A stretch of DNA of 64,000 nucleotides, taken from the NCBI GenBank assembly GCA_024349705.1, contig AP026065.1, forward strand, positions 1 through 64,000, read 5' to 3'. Source of the DNA: Buchnera aphidicola (Ceratovacuna japonica) (GTDB taxonomy: Bacteria > Pseudomonadota > Gammaproteobacteria > Enterobacterales > Enterobacteriaceae). Under the pieces are notes generated by a model. That model saw nothing but the letters and a program-made list of their open reading frames with translations, was not told the origin of the DNA and did no database searches. Below, piece by piece: positions 37,750 to 47,806 of this stretch. Position numbers and translations under genes: made by a program. Every line of letters starts with the position of its first letter. Position 1 is the stretch's first letter.

Positions 37750-38109
37750 TTACCTTTTATAAATAATATTAGATATTATATAAAATAATATATTATCTAT
37801 TATCCATAGAATAGTTGATATTATCGTAGTCAAAAATACTATTATTGTAGATATATAAAATATTTCTTTTTTTGGGGGCCATTCTATTTTTTTTAGTTCT
37901 ATTTTAGTTTCTTTTATAAATTTTAATATATTATGATATTTTATTATTTTATTTATTAAAAAAAATAATGTAATAAAAGAAAAAATTAAAAATATTGTTT
38001 TACTTATTAAATTTCTATTTATACAAAAATATAATAAAGATGAAATTTCTAAAAATAAAATTAATACTATTATGAATATTTTAGTTTTTTTTTTATTTTT
38101 CTTTTTCAT
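37750..38109 (-). CDS. secE: Preprotein translocase subunit SecE
   Basis: Small essential subunit of the SecYEG channel. It has 119 residues (E. coli 127) with three hydrophobic segments (about 10-28, 33-52 and 90-113), the enterobacterial three-helix form. The conserved cytosolic motif IKETKIELKKIEWPPKKEIFY (SecE signature with W-P-x-x-x-E) precedes the last helix. It is followed by nusG, and lies downstream of the four-tRNA cluster, with no tufB between as there is in E. coli. Confidence 0.93.
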   Translation of the reverse strand: MKKKNKKKTKIFIIVLILFLEISSLLYFCINRNLISKTIFLIFSFITLFFLINKIIKYHNILKFIKETKIELKKIEWPPKKEIFYISTIIVFLTTIISTILWIIDNILFYIISNIIYKR

Positions 38110-38221
38110 TGTGTTTTTGAACTTTATTTATATATTAAAACGGTTAATAAAGTTTATACATAAAAAATAAATAAATTTTGAAATTTTAAAATATTAACAA
38201 AAATATTTTATTTTTATATTT

Positions 38222-38293
38222 TGCTGATACCCAGATTTGAACTGGGATCTCACTCTTACCAAAAGTGTGCTCTTCTTACTAAGCTATATCAGC
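38222..38293 (-). tRNA. thrT: tRNA-Thr (GGT)
   Basis: A 72-nt cloverleaf on the minus strand with acceptor GCTGATA/TATCAGC, anticodon loop TTGGTAA (GGT), and T-arm CCCAGTTCAAATCTGGG. Last tRNA of the thrU-tyrU-glyT-thrT cluster known from E. coli. Confidence 0.95.
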
Positions 38294-38305
38294 ATATTAT
38301 TGTAT

Positions 38306-38377
38306 AGCAGGCAGCGGGAATCGAACCCGCATTATTAACTTGGAAGGCTAAAGTAATAACCATTATACTATGCCTGC
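38306..38377 (-). tRNA. glyT: tRNA-Gly (TCC)
   Basis: A 72-nt cloverleaf with acceptor GCAGGCA/TGCCTGC, discriminator T as in E. coli tRNA-Gly, anticodon loop CTTCCAA (TCC) and T-arm GCGGGTTCGATTCCCGC. The anticodon stem is weak (TTAGC/GTTAA with a G-T pair). Confidence 0.95.
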
Positions 38378-38404
38378 TTTTTCTAAATATAAAAAAATAT
38401 TTAT

Positions 38405-38486
38405 TGGTGGGAGAAGGATTCGAACCTTCGAAGTCTAAGACGGCAGATTTACAGTCTGCTCCCTTTAACCGCTCGGGAATCCCACC
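38405..38486 (-). tRNA. tyrU: tRNA-Tyr (GTA)
   Basis: An 82-nt class II tRNA with long variable arm (CGTCTTAGACTTCG), acceptor GGTGGGA/TCCCACC, anticodon GTA in CTGTAAATC, and T-arm GAAGGTTCGAATCCTTC. Second in the cluster. Confidence 0.95.
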
Positions 38487-38530
38487 TAAAATTTTTATTT
38501 TAATTGAAAAAGTTTTATATACTAACAATA

Positions 38531-38603
<73 letters not shown>

Positions 38604-38864
38604 TAATATATTATCAAAAATATATTTGTACATATTTTAAAATATTATATTTTTTTTTTAATTTAATGTAAAGAAATAATTATAATATTTAATATATTTA
38701 ATAATTATATTATAGTTTAATAATATAATTTTAAAAAAAAAATTAAATTTTATTAAAAAATTTTTTAAAAAATTATTTTATTTAAAAATATTTATAAAAA
38801 GGATTATAATATTTTTTGTGTTATTATTTTAATAAAATAATTTAATTTTTTTTTATATATAAAC

Positions 38865-39746
38865 ATGAATTATAATATAGAATTTATACATGAAAATTAT
38901 ACAAATTTTAAAAATAAAATACATATTTCTTTTGAAATGTTTCCATATAATAACCATATTTCTGAAAAAAAGTTTAATAGAAGTTTTATAAAATTAAAAA
39001 AAATAAATCCAGACTTTTTTTCTATAACTTGTAGTCAGAATTACGGAGGAAATTATAAAACATTTAATTTAATAAAAAAGATAAAAAAAAAAACTAAAAC
39101 AGAAATTATTCCTCACTTTACTTGTTTAGGATATTCTAAAGAAGAAATAAAAAATATTGCAATTGATTATTGGAATTTAGGGGTTAGAAAAATATTAGCT
39201 CTAAGAGGAGACAATTTTTCTAACATTTTAAATAATGTTTTTTTACATTCTTCTGATTTTGTTTATAAATTAAAAAAAATAAAAAATTTTAAAATTATAG
39301 TAGCTGCTTATCCTGAAATTCATCCGGAATCTAAAAACAAAAAAGAAGATATATATAATTTAAAAAAAAAATTTGATAGTGGAGCTAATAAAGCTATTAC
39401 TCAATTTTTTTTTGACTCAGATGTTTATTTAAAATTTAGAGATGAATGTTTTTCTATAGGAATTGATAAAGAAATAATTCCAGGAATTATGCCTGTATAT
39501 AATTTATCTCAATTAAAAAAATTTGCTAGCATTACTAATGTATCAATACCTAAATATATTTATAATATTTTTGATTCGTTAAAAAATAATTCTAATTCTT
39601 ATAAAATAATAAGTGGAATAATATTAATGAATATTATTAATAAATTATTTTCTGAAGGAGTTAGATCTTTTCATTTTTATTCTTTAAATAGATCAGATAT
39701 AATTTATTCAGTTAGTCATTTATTAAATACAAAAAAAGTTTTTTAG
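38865..39746 (+). CDS. metF: Methylenetetrahydrofolate reductase
   Basis: FAD enzyme that makes 5-methyltetrahydrofolate, the methyl donor for MetE. It has 293 residues (E. coli 296). Visible: ISFEMFPYN with the catalytic glutamate near 27, IIPHFTCLGYSKEEI, ILALRGDN, AYPEIHPES, KAITQFFFDSDVYLKFRDEC and IIPGIMPVYNLSQLKKF. The C-terminus ends VRSFHFYSLNRSD. In well-known Buchnera strains argE, argC and argB follow, as I recall; here 121 nt of A/T spacer leads directly to argG. Confidence 0.95.
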   Translation: MNYNIEFIHENYTNFKNKIHISFEMFPYNNHISEKKFNRSFIKLKKINPDFFSITCSQNYGGNYKTFNLIKKIKKKTKTEIIPHFTCLGYSKEEIKNIAIDYWNLGVRKILALRGDNFSNILNNVFLHSSDFVYKLKKIKNFKIIVAAYPEIHPESKNKKEDIYNLKKKFDSGANKAITQFFFDSDVYLKFRDECFSIGIDKEIIPGIMPVYNLSQLKKFASITNVSIPKYIYNIFDSLKNNSNSYKIISGIILMNIINKLFSEGVRSFHFYSLNRSDIIYSVSHLLNTKKVF

Positions 39747-39867
39747 ATTATTATTATATAAAAAATAATATGAAAATTTTTGCAAAAATTTAAAATTGTA
39801 AACAATTAATATTTTAAAATATTTATGTAATTAAATAAAAATTTAAAAATTTTATGTAGAGAACATT

Positions 39868-41088
39868 ATGATAATAAACAAAAATATAAAAAAAGTAGTT
39901 TTAGCATATTCTGGTGGTTTGGATACTACAGCAATAATACCTTGGATAAAAGAACACTACAATGCTAAAGTAATAGCATTTGTTGCAAACATAGGCCAAT
40001 CTAAAGAGGATTTGCTAAATATAGAAGAAAAAGCTATTTTATCAGGAGCTAGCAAATGTTATATAGAAGATTTGAGAAAGGAATTTATAAAAAGTTATGT
40101 ATATCCATTACTTCAATCTGGATCTATATATGAAAATAATTATTTATTAGGTACAGCTATATCAAGACCTATAATAGCAAAAAAACAAGTTGAATTAGCT
40201 ATTAGAATAAAAGCTGATGCATTATGTCATGGATCTACTGGAAAGGGAAATGATCAAATAAGATTTGAAAGTACTTATATATCTTTAGCTTCTAATTTAA
40301 AAATTATTTCTCCATGGAGAGAATGGAAGTTTAAATCTAGATTAGATTTATTAAAATATTTGAATAATAAAAATATAAAAACAAATTATAATAAAACAAA
40401 GATTTATAGTAAAGATGAAAATATATTTCATACTTCTACAGAAGGTGGTTTATTGGAAAATGTATGGAATTCTTCAGAAAAAACAGACTTATGGTCTTTA
40501 ACTAAAGATCCTTTAGAATCTGAAGAAAATCCTAAATATTTAAAAATAAAGATGTTAAATGGATATATACATAGTATAAATAACAAAAAAATTTCATTAT
40601 TAAAAAGTTTTAAAAAATTAAATAGATTGGGCGCAAAACATGGAATAGGTAGAGTTGATTTTGTAGAAAATAGATTGACAGGAATAAAATCTAGAGGTTG
40701 TTATGAAACTCCAGGAGGTACTATAATATCTAAAATAGTACAATCTTTAGATCAATTGATATTAGATAGAGATTGCTTGAAATGGAAAAACATAATAGGT
40801 ATGGAGTTGTCTTATTTAATATATGATGGCAAATGGTTTACTCCTTTTAGAAAAATATTGAAAAAAAACATAAAATTTTTTTCTAAAATTATTACAGGAA
40901 CAGTATTAATAAGATTATATAAAGGAAATATAACTGTTTTGAAAAAAAAATCTATAAATTCTTTATATTCTAAAAAATTTTCTACTTTTAACAATAGTAG
41001 TGTTTCTTATGAGCATAGTGACGCAAGTGGTTTTATAAAACTATTTACTATGTCATCTTTGATAAGATATATAAAAAAAAATAGTTAA
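39868..41088 (+). CDS. argG: Argininosuccinate synthase
   Basis: Condenses citrulline and aspartate with ATP, the penultimate step of arginine synthesis. It has 406 residues, the shorter ArgG type with N-terminal PP-loop VLAYSGGLDTTAI (about residues 11-23). Other motifs: GTAISRPIIAKKQVELA, ALCHGSTGKGNDQIRFE, and the KSRGCYETPGGTII segment of the tetramer domain. The C-terminal oligomerisation tail is divergent. It forms a pair with argH, 83 nt downstream. Confidence 0.95.
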   Translation: MIINKNIKKVVLAYSGGLDTTAIIPWIKEHYNAKVIAFVANIGQSKEDLLNIEEKAILSGASKCYIEDLRKEFIKSYVYPLLQSGSIYENNYLLGTAISRPIIAKKQVELAIRIKADALCHGSTGKGNDQIRFESTYISLASNLKIISPWREWKFKSRLDLLKYLNNKNIKTNYNKTKIYSKDENIFHTSTEGGLLENVWNSSEKTDLWSLTKDPLESEENPKYLKIKMLNGYIHSINNKKISLLKSFKKLNRLGAKHGIGRVDFVENRLTGIKSRGCYETPGGTIISKIVQSLDQLILDRDCLKWKNIIGMELSYLIYDGKWFTPFRKILKKNIKFFSKIITGTVLIRLYKGNITVLKKKSINSLYSKKFSTFNNSSVSYEHSDASGFIKLFTMSSLIRYIKKNS

Positions 41089-41171
41089 TTTTTAACAAAT
41101 ATATTTTTAATATTATATAATTTTAAAAAATATTTTTTTAATATTAAAAAAGATTTATATAGGAACTTTTT

Positions 41172-42542
41172 ATGTTTTTATGGGGTGGAAGATTTAATAA
41201 AAAATCTAATTATAATTTTTTAAATTTTAATAGATCTTTAGATTTTGATTATGTTTTAGTAGAACAAGAAATATTATCTTTAATATCTTGGTCTAAATTT
41301 TTATTTTCTTCAAAAATAATTAATAAAAGTGAGCAAAATTCTATAGAAAAATGTTTACATAAAATAAGACAAGATATAAAAAATAATATTAATATTATTT
41401 TAGAAAGTGATTGTGAAGATATTCATACATGGTTAGAAAAAGAATTAATTAGTAGGATAGGTAATATTGCAAAAAAATTGAGAACTGGTAAAAGTAGAAA
41501 TGAACAAATTACTACTAGTTTAAAAATGTGGTGTAAACATTCTGTAAAAAAAACAATTTTATATTTAAAAAAAATGCAATTGAAAATATTAAAATTGTCA
41601 GAAAAATATATAGATGTAGCAATGCCTGGATATACACATTTACAAATAGCTCAACCAATACTTTTTTCTCATTGGTGTTTGTCTTATTATGAAATGATAG
41701 ACAGAGATAAAATAAGATTAAAGTATTTGTTAAAAACTCTTAACTTTTGTCCTCTAGGATCTGGTGCCATTTCAGGAATTTCATATAATATAGATAGAAA
41801 TAAAATAGCTAAAGAAATTTTCTTTTCAGATATAACTAGAAATAGTATAGATAGCGTTTCTGATCGAGATTATGTAATAGAATTTTTGTCTATTGCTTCT
41901 ATAGGAATGATGCATTTATCAAGACTTTGTGAAGATTTAATTTTTTTTAATACTTCTCAAGTAAATTTTATAGAATTATCTGATAGTATATCTTCTGGAT
42001 CTTCATTAATGCCTCAGAAAAAAAATCCAGATATTTTAGAACTAATAAGAGGAAAATGTGGAAGAGTTTATGGATCTTTAATAAGTATACTTGTTATGTT
42101 AAAAGGAATTCCTATGTCTTATAATAAGGATATGCAGGAAGATAAAGAATGTTTATTTGATTCTATATTAACTTGGCAAAATTGCATAAATATGATTACT
42201 TTAGTTTTCAAAAATATTTCAATAAATTCTGATAATTGTTTAAAGTCTGTACAAAATAGTTATTCTAATGCTACAGACTTGTTAGATTATTTAGTAAATA
42301 AAGGAGTAAATTTTAGAAAATCTCATAAAATTGTTGGGAAAATAGTGTTATATGCTATAAATAAAAAAAAATATTTAAATCAAATTAATCTTTCTACTTT
42401 AAAATCTTACAGTAAATTTTTTAAAGATGATGTATATGATTATATTTCTATAAAAAAAGTTTTAGATAGAAAAAATTCTTTTGGTGGAACTTCTAGACGT
42501 CAAGTATTAAATAGTATTAAATTAGCTAAAAAAAGAATATAG
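41172..42542 (+). CDS. argH: Argininosuccinate lyase
   Basis: Splits argininosuccinate into arginine and fumarate. It has 456 residues (E. coli 457). Starts MFLWGGRFNKKSN; the substrate loops RTGKSRNEQITTSLKMW and MPGYTHLQIAQPILFSHW and the fumarase/aspartase-family signature SSGSSLMPQKKNPD (about 278-291) are intact. With argG it completes arginine synthesis from citrulline; the origin of the precursor is not shown in this window. A terminator at 42557-42593 follows. Confidence 0.96.
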   Translation: MFLWGGRFNKKSNYNFLNFNRSLDFDYVLVEQEILSLISWSKFLFSSKIINKSEQNSIEKCLHKIRQDIKNNINIILESDCEDIHTWLEKELISRIGNIAKKLRTGKSRNEQITTSLKMWCKHSVKKTILYLKKMQLKILKLSEKYIDVAMPGYTHLQIAQPILFSHWCLSYYEMIDRDKIRLKYLLKTLNFCPLGSGAISGISYNIDRNKIAKEIFFSDITRNSIDSVSDRDYVIEFLSIASIGMMHLSRLCEDLIFFNTSQVNFIELSDSISSGSSLMPQKKNPDILELIRGKCGRVYGSLISILVMLKGIPMSYNKDMQEDKECLFDSILTWQNCINMITLVFKNISINSDNCLKSVQNSYSNATDLLDYLVNKGVNFRKSHKIVGKIVLYAINKKKYLNQINLSTLKSYSKFFKDDVYDYISIKKVLDRKNSFGGTSRRQVLNSIKLAKKRI

Positions 42543-42556
42543 AAATTTTTTAAAAC

Positions 42557-42593
42557 AAAGCTTCCTGTTAATATTTTACAACTAGGAAGCTTT
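42557..42593. terminator. Bidirectional terminator between argH and rpoD
   Basis: A 10-bp stem AAAGCTTCCT / AGGAAGCTTT, extended by three inner pairs around one unpaired base, begins 15 nt after the argH stop. The genes on either side converge. T-rich sequence follows on both sides. Confidence 0.75.
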
Positions 42594-42623
42594 ATTTATC
42601 AAAAAAGATGAAATTTTTTATTT

Positions 42624-44465
42624 TTAGTTGTCTAGAAAACTTTTTAATATTTCTGATCTACTTGGATGTCTTAACTTTCTTAGTGCTTTTGCTTCTATTT
42701 GCCTTATTCTTTCTCTTGTAACATCGAATTGTTTACCTACTTCTTCTAATGTATGATCAGTATTCATGTCAATACCAAATCTCATTCTTAACACTTTTGC
42801 CTCTCTGTTTGTTAACCCAGATAATACTAAATTAGTTGCATTTTTTAGACTTTCAGAAGTAGCAGATTCTAACGGAAGTTCCATATTTGTATCTTCTATA
42901 AAATCTCCTAAATGAGATTCCTCATCATCTCCTATTGGTGTTTCCATAGATATAGGTTCCTTTGCTATTTTTAATACCTTTCTTATTTTATATTCTGGAA
43001 TAGACATTTTTTCCGAAAGTTCTTCTGGAGTAGGTTCCCTTCCTATTTCTTGTAATATTTGTCTTGATATTCTATTTAATTTATTTATAGTTTCTATCAT
43101 GTGTACTGGTATTCTAATTGTTCTAGCTTGATCTGCAATTGATCTAGTAATTGCTTGTCTAATCCACCATGTTGCATATGTAGAAAACTTGTATCCTCTT
43201 CTGTATTCAAATTTATCAACAGCTTTCATTAAACCTATATTTCCTTCTTGTATTAAATCTAAAAATTGTAAACCTCTATTAGTATATTTTTTTGCTATTG
43301 ATATGACTAATCTTAAATTAGCTTCTACCATTTCTTGTTTTGCTTTTTTAGCTTGTTTTTCACCTAAAAATATTTTTTTACTTATATCTTTAACTTGATT
43401 TATAGACAATCCAGTTTCTTCTTCTGCTTTTATTAATTTTTTTATAATTGCATATATTTCTTTTTTAGATTTTTCTAATTTTTTTAAAGATTTTTTATTA
43501 TTTTTTACATAATTTTTTATATTTTCAAAACTTATCTTTTTGTTTTTAAATAATTTTATAAATTTTTTTTTTGGTATTTTGCATTTTTTTTCACATATAT
43601 TTATTATTATTTTTTCATGAGTTAATATTCTTTTAGTTGCATTTTTAACATTATTTACTAAATTTTTAAATTGTTTTGGAGTTAATTTAAATTGATTAAA
43701 TATTTTTGATAATTTTCTTATAGATGAAACATATTCTTTATTTTTTAAATTTTTTAATTTTTTTATTTTTATTGCTTTTTTATATTGTTTTTTAAGTTTT
43801 TTAAATTTTTTTTTAGCAATATCTAAATTAATAATATTTTCTTCATATTCATATTCTATATTTTTATTATGTTTGTTTTCATTTTTTTTTATAAATTCTG
43901 ATTCTATTATATTTATTGAAAGAGGAATTTTTTCATTATTATATTTGTTTTTTTTCTCTATAAATCCATTTATTATTTCTGACAATCTTATTTTTTTTAA
44001 TTTTACTTTTTTATATTTATTTAAAAATTTTTTAATAGATCTTAGATGCTCTGATATACTTGATTGTATCTTGTTAACTCCTTTTTCTATTTTTTTTGCT
44101 ATTCTTATTTCACCTTTTCTGTCTAATAATTCTATTGTTCCCATTTCTCTCATATACATTCTTACTGGATCTGTTGTTTTTCCTAAATCTGTATCAATGT
44201 TTGAAATTTCTTGTACGGATCCTTCTTCAATAGTTTCTCTAGAATTTAAGTTATTTGGTTGATTTAAAGCAATGTTTTCTAAGTTTTGATTTTTGTTTAT
44301 AATTTGTATTCCCATTTTATTTATTATTTTTATAATATTATATATTTTTCTAGAATTAGATAGATGTGATATAATATGATTGTTTATTTCTTCATAAGTT
44401 AAATATCCTTTCTCTTTTCCATGAGTAATAAGAAGTTTTAATTTGTATTTTTTATTTTTCTTCAT
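42624..44465 (-). CDS. rpoD: RNA polymerase primary sigma factor sigma-70
   Basis: Housekeeping sigma factor, 613 residues (E. coli 613). Region 1.1 begins [20 protein letters not shown]; region 1.2 [21 protein letters not shown]; a Lys-rich non-conserved region spans about 160-370; regions 2-4 are almost unchanged, for example [37 protein letters not shown], and the final helix-turn-helix [20 protein letters not shown]. It is the last gene of the rpsU-dnaG-rpoD macromolecular synthesis operon. Confidence 0.98.
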   Translation of the reverse strand: MKKNKKYKLKLLITHGKEKGYLTYEEINNHIISHLSNSRKIYNIIKIINKMGIQIINKNQNLENIALNQPNNLNSRETIEEGSVQEISNIDTDLGKTTDPVRMYMREMGTIELLDRKGEIRIAKKIEKGVNKIQSSISEHLRSIKKFLNKYKKVKLKKIRLSEIINGFIEKKNKYNNEKIPLSINIIESEFIKKNENKHNKNIEYEYEENIINLDIAKKKFKKLKKQYKKAIKIKKLKNLKNKEYVSSIRKLSKIFNQFKLTPKQFKNLVNNVKNATKRILTHEKIIINICEKKCKIPKKKFIKLFKNKKISFENIKNYVKNNKKSLKKLEKSKKEIYAIIKKLIKAEEETGLSINQVKDISKKIFLGEKQAKKAKQEMVEANLRLVISIAKKYTNRGLQFLDLIQEGNIGLMKAVDKFEYRRGYKFSTYATWWIRQAITRSIADQARTIRIPVHMIETINKLNRISRQILQEIGREPTPEELSEKMSIPEYKIRKVLKIAKEPISMETPIGDDEESHLGDFIEDTNMELPLESATSESLKNATNLVLSGLTNREAKVLRMRFGIDMNTDHTLEEVGKQFDVTRERIRQIEAKALRKLRHPSRSEILKSFLDN

Positions 44466-44527
44466 GGTATTTTTCCAGAATTATAAAAATATTATTAATT
44501 TAGTATACAAAATTATCTAAATATTTT

Positions 44528-46270
44528 TTATTTTTTATATTTTTTAAATATTTTTTTGTTTATTTTCCATAATTTTATTTTTTCTTTTTTTGTCAAACCT
44601 TTTGTTCTTTCTTTGTTTATTAAATAATCTTGTTTAAATTCTAGATCTTTTTTAAATACATTTTTTATGGAGTCTAAAAACACATTTTTTATTTTTTTTT
44701 TATATATCATATGGTTCCAAACAGACATTTTTTTTATTATATAATATTCTTTTGAATTTCTATATAATTCTAAAATTTGTCCTGTTTTTATATTTTTATA
44801 CTTTTTACATATTTTTTTTATTTTTAGAAATATATTTAATCCTAATATGTTTTTATTGTATAAATTTTCTATTTTACTAGGAATAACTGTGTATAAATTT
44901 GGATTTTGTACTAATAATCCTATTAATATTTTTATATATATATATTTTTTTTTCTTTTTTTTATAAATATTTATTAATTTTTTTTTTATTTTTTTAGAAT
45001 TTATTTCATTTATTTCTAATATTCCTAATTTATCTGCTAACATTTTTTTTAAAAAAAATTTTGTTATTTTTCCTGGTATTTTTTCTATCATAGAAATAGC
45101 AATTCTACTAAATATAGTTTTTTCTTCCGGATTTGATAAATTGTTTTTTTTTAACAATTTTTTAAACAACAAAGATGACATTGGAATAGCATTTTTTATT
45201 CTATTTTTAAATTTTTTTATACCATGCTTTTTTATAATACTATCAGGATCTTCTCCTCTTGGTAAAAATATAAATTTTAATATTTTTTCATCTCTTATAT
45301 ATGGTAAAGATATTTCTAAAGTTTTCCATGATGCTTTTTTACCTGCATAATCTCCATCATAACAATATATTAGAGTATTGCAGATATTAAATAATTTTTT
45401 TATTATGTGAGTATTTATTGAAGTTCCCAATATAGATATTGCATATTTTATTTTATTTTGAAAAAGTGTTATTACATCGAAATATCCTTCTACTATTAAT
45501 AATTTTTTTATTTTTTTATTATATTTATATACTTCAAATATTCCATATAGATTATCTTTTTTTCTAAATATACTTGTTTCTGGAGAATTTAGATATTTTG
45601 GATTTTTGTTTGTTGCTGATCTTGCTCCAAATCCATTGATTTTTCCTTTAGAATTTTTTATTGGAAACATTATCCTTTCCATGAATCTATTTTGTATAAT
45701 ATTGTTTTTTTTATATAATATTCCAGATTTTATTAAATTTTTTATAAACTTTTTATTTTTTTTTACATAATTTTTTGAAATTATTTTTATATTATTAGAG
45801 TATCCTATAGAAAAAATTTTAATAATTTTTTTTTTTATTTTTCTATATTTTAAATATTTTATAGCAATTTTATTTTTTTTTTTATATATGTTTTCTTGAT
45901 ACTTTTCTGAAATTTTTTTAAGTACATTATATAATTTTTCTTTTTTATAATATTTTTTATATATAACATTTTTGTTAGGTATTTTCATTCCATTTAAACA
46001 AGATAACTCTTTAATGCTCTCTATAAAATTCATTTTTTCATAATTTATTAGAAAATCTATTGCATTTCCATGAACATGACATCCAAAACAATAGTAAAAT
46101 TGTTTTTCAAAACTTATAGAAAATGATGGAGTTTTTTCATTATGAAATGGACATATTGAATAATAGTTTTTTCCTTTTTTTATTACATCTATTTTGGAAC
46201 TAATTAATTCTACTATATTAGTGTTTAATAAAAGCTCATTTATAAAGCTTTTTGGTATTTTATATAACAT
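44528..46270 (-). CDS. dnaG: DNA primase
   Basis: Synthesises RNA primers at the replication fork. It has 580 residues (E. coli 581). The N-terminal zinc-binding domain CPFHNEKTPSFSIS...CFGCHVHGN (about 40-65) is intact. The TOPRIM core has LLIVEGYFDVITLFQ and YCYDGDYAGKKASWKTLE, and LPRGEDPDSIIKKHG follows. The C-terminal DnaB-interaction domain (from about 435) is strongly Lys/Ile-rich and hard to align, though length is preserved. It lies between rpsU and rpoD. Confidence 0.95.
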   Translation of the reverse strand: MLYKIPKSFINELLLNTNIVELISSKIDVIKKGKNYYSICPFHNEKTPSFSISFEKQFYYCFGCHVHGNAIDFLINYEKMNFIESIKELSCLNGMKIPNKNVIYKKYYKKEKLYNVLKKISEKYQENIYKKKNKIAIKYLKYRKIKKKIIKIFSIGYSNNIKIISKNYVKKNKKFIKNLIKSGILYKKNNIIQNRFMERIMFPIKNSKGKINGFGARSATNKNPKYLNSPETSIFRKKDNLYGIFEVYKYNKKIKKLLIVEGYFDVITLFQNKIKYAISILGTSINTHIIKKLFNICNTLIYCYDGDYAGKKASWKTLEISLPYIRDEKILKFIFLPRGEDPDSIIKKHGIKKFKNRIKNAIPMSSLLFKKLLKKNNLSNPEEKTIFSRIAISMIEKIPGKITKFFLKKMLADKLGILEINEINSKKIKKKLINIYKKKKKKYIYIKILIGLLVQNPNLYTVIPSKIENLYNKNILGLNIFLKIKKICKKYKNIKTGQILELYRNSKEYYIIKKMSVWNHMIYKKKIKNVFLDSIKNVFKKDLEFKQDYLINKERTKGLTKKEKIKLWKINKKIFKKYKK

Positions 46271-46295
46271 TTTTATTAATTTTTTTTTAGTTAAT

Positions 46296-46319
46296 AGCCG
46301 ATCTTTTTTAAGAACGGCT
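46296..46319 (-). promoter_or_regulatory. Hairpin between rpsU and dnaG
   Basis: AGCCGATCT and AGAACGGCT form a stem with one internal mismatch and a 6-nt loop, containing the only G+C-rich bases of the 60-nt spacer. In E. coli the rpsU-dnaG spacer holds terminator T1, which lowers dnaG expression compared with rpsU. No T-run follows in the transcription direction, so partial termination or RNA processing are both possible. Confidence 0.55.
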
Positions 46320-46330
46320 TTTATTATTTT

Positions 46331-46546
46331 TTAATACATTCTTATTCTTCTAGAATTTTCTCTATTTATTTTTTTTTTCAACCTTTTTATTGCTGAAGCT
46401 TTTGCTCTTTTTTTTATTGTTGTTGGTTTTTCATAAAACTCTCTTCTTCTCATTTCTGACAATATACCAGCTTTTTCACAAGCTCTTTTAAATCTTCTTA
46501 ACGCTATATCAAATGGTTCATTATCTCTAATTTTAATTATTGGCAT
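46331..46546 (-). CDS. rpsU: 30S ribosomal protein S21
   Basis: A 71-residue basic protein, exactly the E. coli length: [40 protein letters not shown], ending SRRIRMY. It acts in initiation on the small subunit. First gene of the rpsU-dnaG-rpoD operon, divergent from tsaD across 133 nt, which is also the E. coli arrangement. Confidence 0.97.
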   Translation of the reverse strand: MPIIKIRDNEPFDIALRRFKRACEKAGILSEMRRREFYEKPTTIKKRAKASAIKRLKKKINRENSRRIRMY

Positions 46547-46679
46547 AAATTTTTCTTTTTTGTTATGTTTTTAAAATAAAATTTAAAAAACTATTTGTAA
46601 ATTAATATTATAAAGTATATATTATAAAATATATATTTTATATTTTTTAAATAAAATATTTTTGTAACTTTATTAAAAT

Positions 46680-47711
46680 ATGAAAATATTAGGAATAGAA
46701 ACATCTTGTGATGATACTAGTATAGCTATTTATGATGATAAAATTGGATTAATAAATTGTATTACTAAAAGTCAATCTAAAATACATGCAAAATATGGAG
46801 GTGTTGTTCCAGAAATAGCAGCTAGACTTCATTTAAAAAATATTTTTTTTTTATTCAACAAATTAATAAATAATAAAATAATTTTAAAAAAAAATATTAA
46901 TGCTATTTCATATACAGCAGGACCTGGATTATCTGGCTCTCTTTTAGTAGGAGCATCTGTAGCAAATTCTTTATCGTATTTATGGAAAATTCCTATAATA
47001 TTTATTAATCATATGGAAGCTCATATGTTTTCATATATGTTAAATAAACATAGTTTTGATGTTCCTAAATTTCCATTACTATCTTTGTTGGTTTCAGGTG
47101 GTCATACACAGATTGTTTTAGCTAAATCTTTAGGTAAATATAAAATATTAGGTGATTGTTTGGATGATCCAGCTGGAGAAGTAATAGATAAAATTTCTAA
47201 TATGTTAGGAATAAAATATCCAGGTGGTAGAGAATTGTCTAAATTAGCTAAATTTGGTAGATCTGGTGTTTTTAATTTTCCTAGACCTATGTTATATAGT
47301 AAAAATTTAAATTTTAGTTTTTCTGGTCTTAAAACTTACGTAAAAAGGATTATACTAAATAATAGTACTAATATTGATAATAAATTTAAATATAATATAG
47401 CAAAAGAATTAGAAAAAACTATAGTAGATATATTAGTAAAAAAAAGTTTTAATGCGTTAAAAATTACAAAAATAACAAGATTAGTAGTTTCAGGAGGAGT
47501 TAGTGCTAATGAATTTTTAAGAAAAGAAATGAAAAGGATGTCTAAAAAAACAAAAAATTGTTCTTTATATTTTACAAATAAACGGTTTTGTACTGACAAT
47601 GGAGCTATGGTTGCTTATTTAGGAATGTTATACTTTAAATATGGTATGTATTCTTCACCAAAAATATTTTTTTCTCCAAAATTATCTATTTCAAATAATT
47701 TTTATTTTTGA
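46680..47711 (+). CDS. tsaD: tRNA threonylcarbamoyladenosine transferase TsaD
   Basis: Catalytic subunit (Gcp/YgjD) for t6A37 formation on ANN-decoding tRNAs. It has 343 residues (E. coli 337). Starts MKILGIETSCDDTSIAIYDD; metal-ligand histidines in INHMEAHMFSYM; ATP-binding motifs LVSGGHTQIVLAK and VVSGGVSANEFLRKEM; late FCTDNGAMVAYLG. The partner genes tsaB, tsaC and tsaE are not in this window. Confidence 0.96.
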   Translation: MKILGIETSCDDTSIAIYDDKIGLINCITKSQSKIHAKYGGVVPEIAARLHLKNIFFLFNKLINNKIILKKNINAISYTAGPGLSGSLLVGASVANSLSYLWKIPIIFINHMEAHMFSYMLNKHSFDVPKFPLLSLLVSGGHTQIVLAKSLGKYKILGDCLDDPAGEVIDKISNMLGIKYPGGRELSKLAKFGRSGVFNFPRPMLYSKNLNFSFSGLKTYVKRIILNNSTNIDNKFKYNIAKELEKTIVDILVKKSFNALKITKITRLVVSGGVSANEFLRKEMKRMSKKTKNCSLYFTNKRFCTDNGAMVAYLGMLYFKYGMYSSPKIFFSPKLSISNNFYF

Positions 47712-47806
47712 TGTTTTTTAATATAATTTATTTTTTATTAATAATTTTTAAAATTTTTTATTTAAAATATATTTTTTTTTATTTATTATATTTTATGAGA
47801 AAAATT

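Noticed and set aside
38289..38528. A 79-codon minus-strand reading frame across the tRNA cluster
   Set aside because: It runs through the tRNA-Gly and tRNA-Tyr genes and translates tRNA sequence; no ribosome binding site or homology.
47708..47806. An N-terminal extension of Cca with a hydrophobic, signal-like sequence
   Set aside because: Homology to E. coli Cca begins exactly at MKIYLVGG (47807); the upstream part is chance open frame in A/T-rich DNA that overlaps the end of tsaD.
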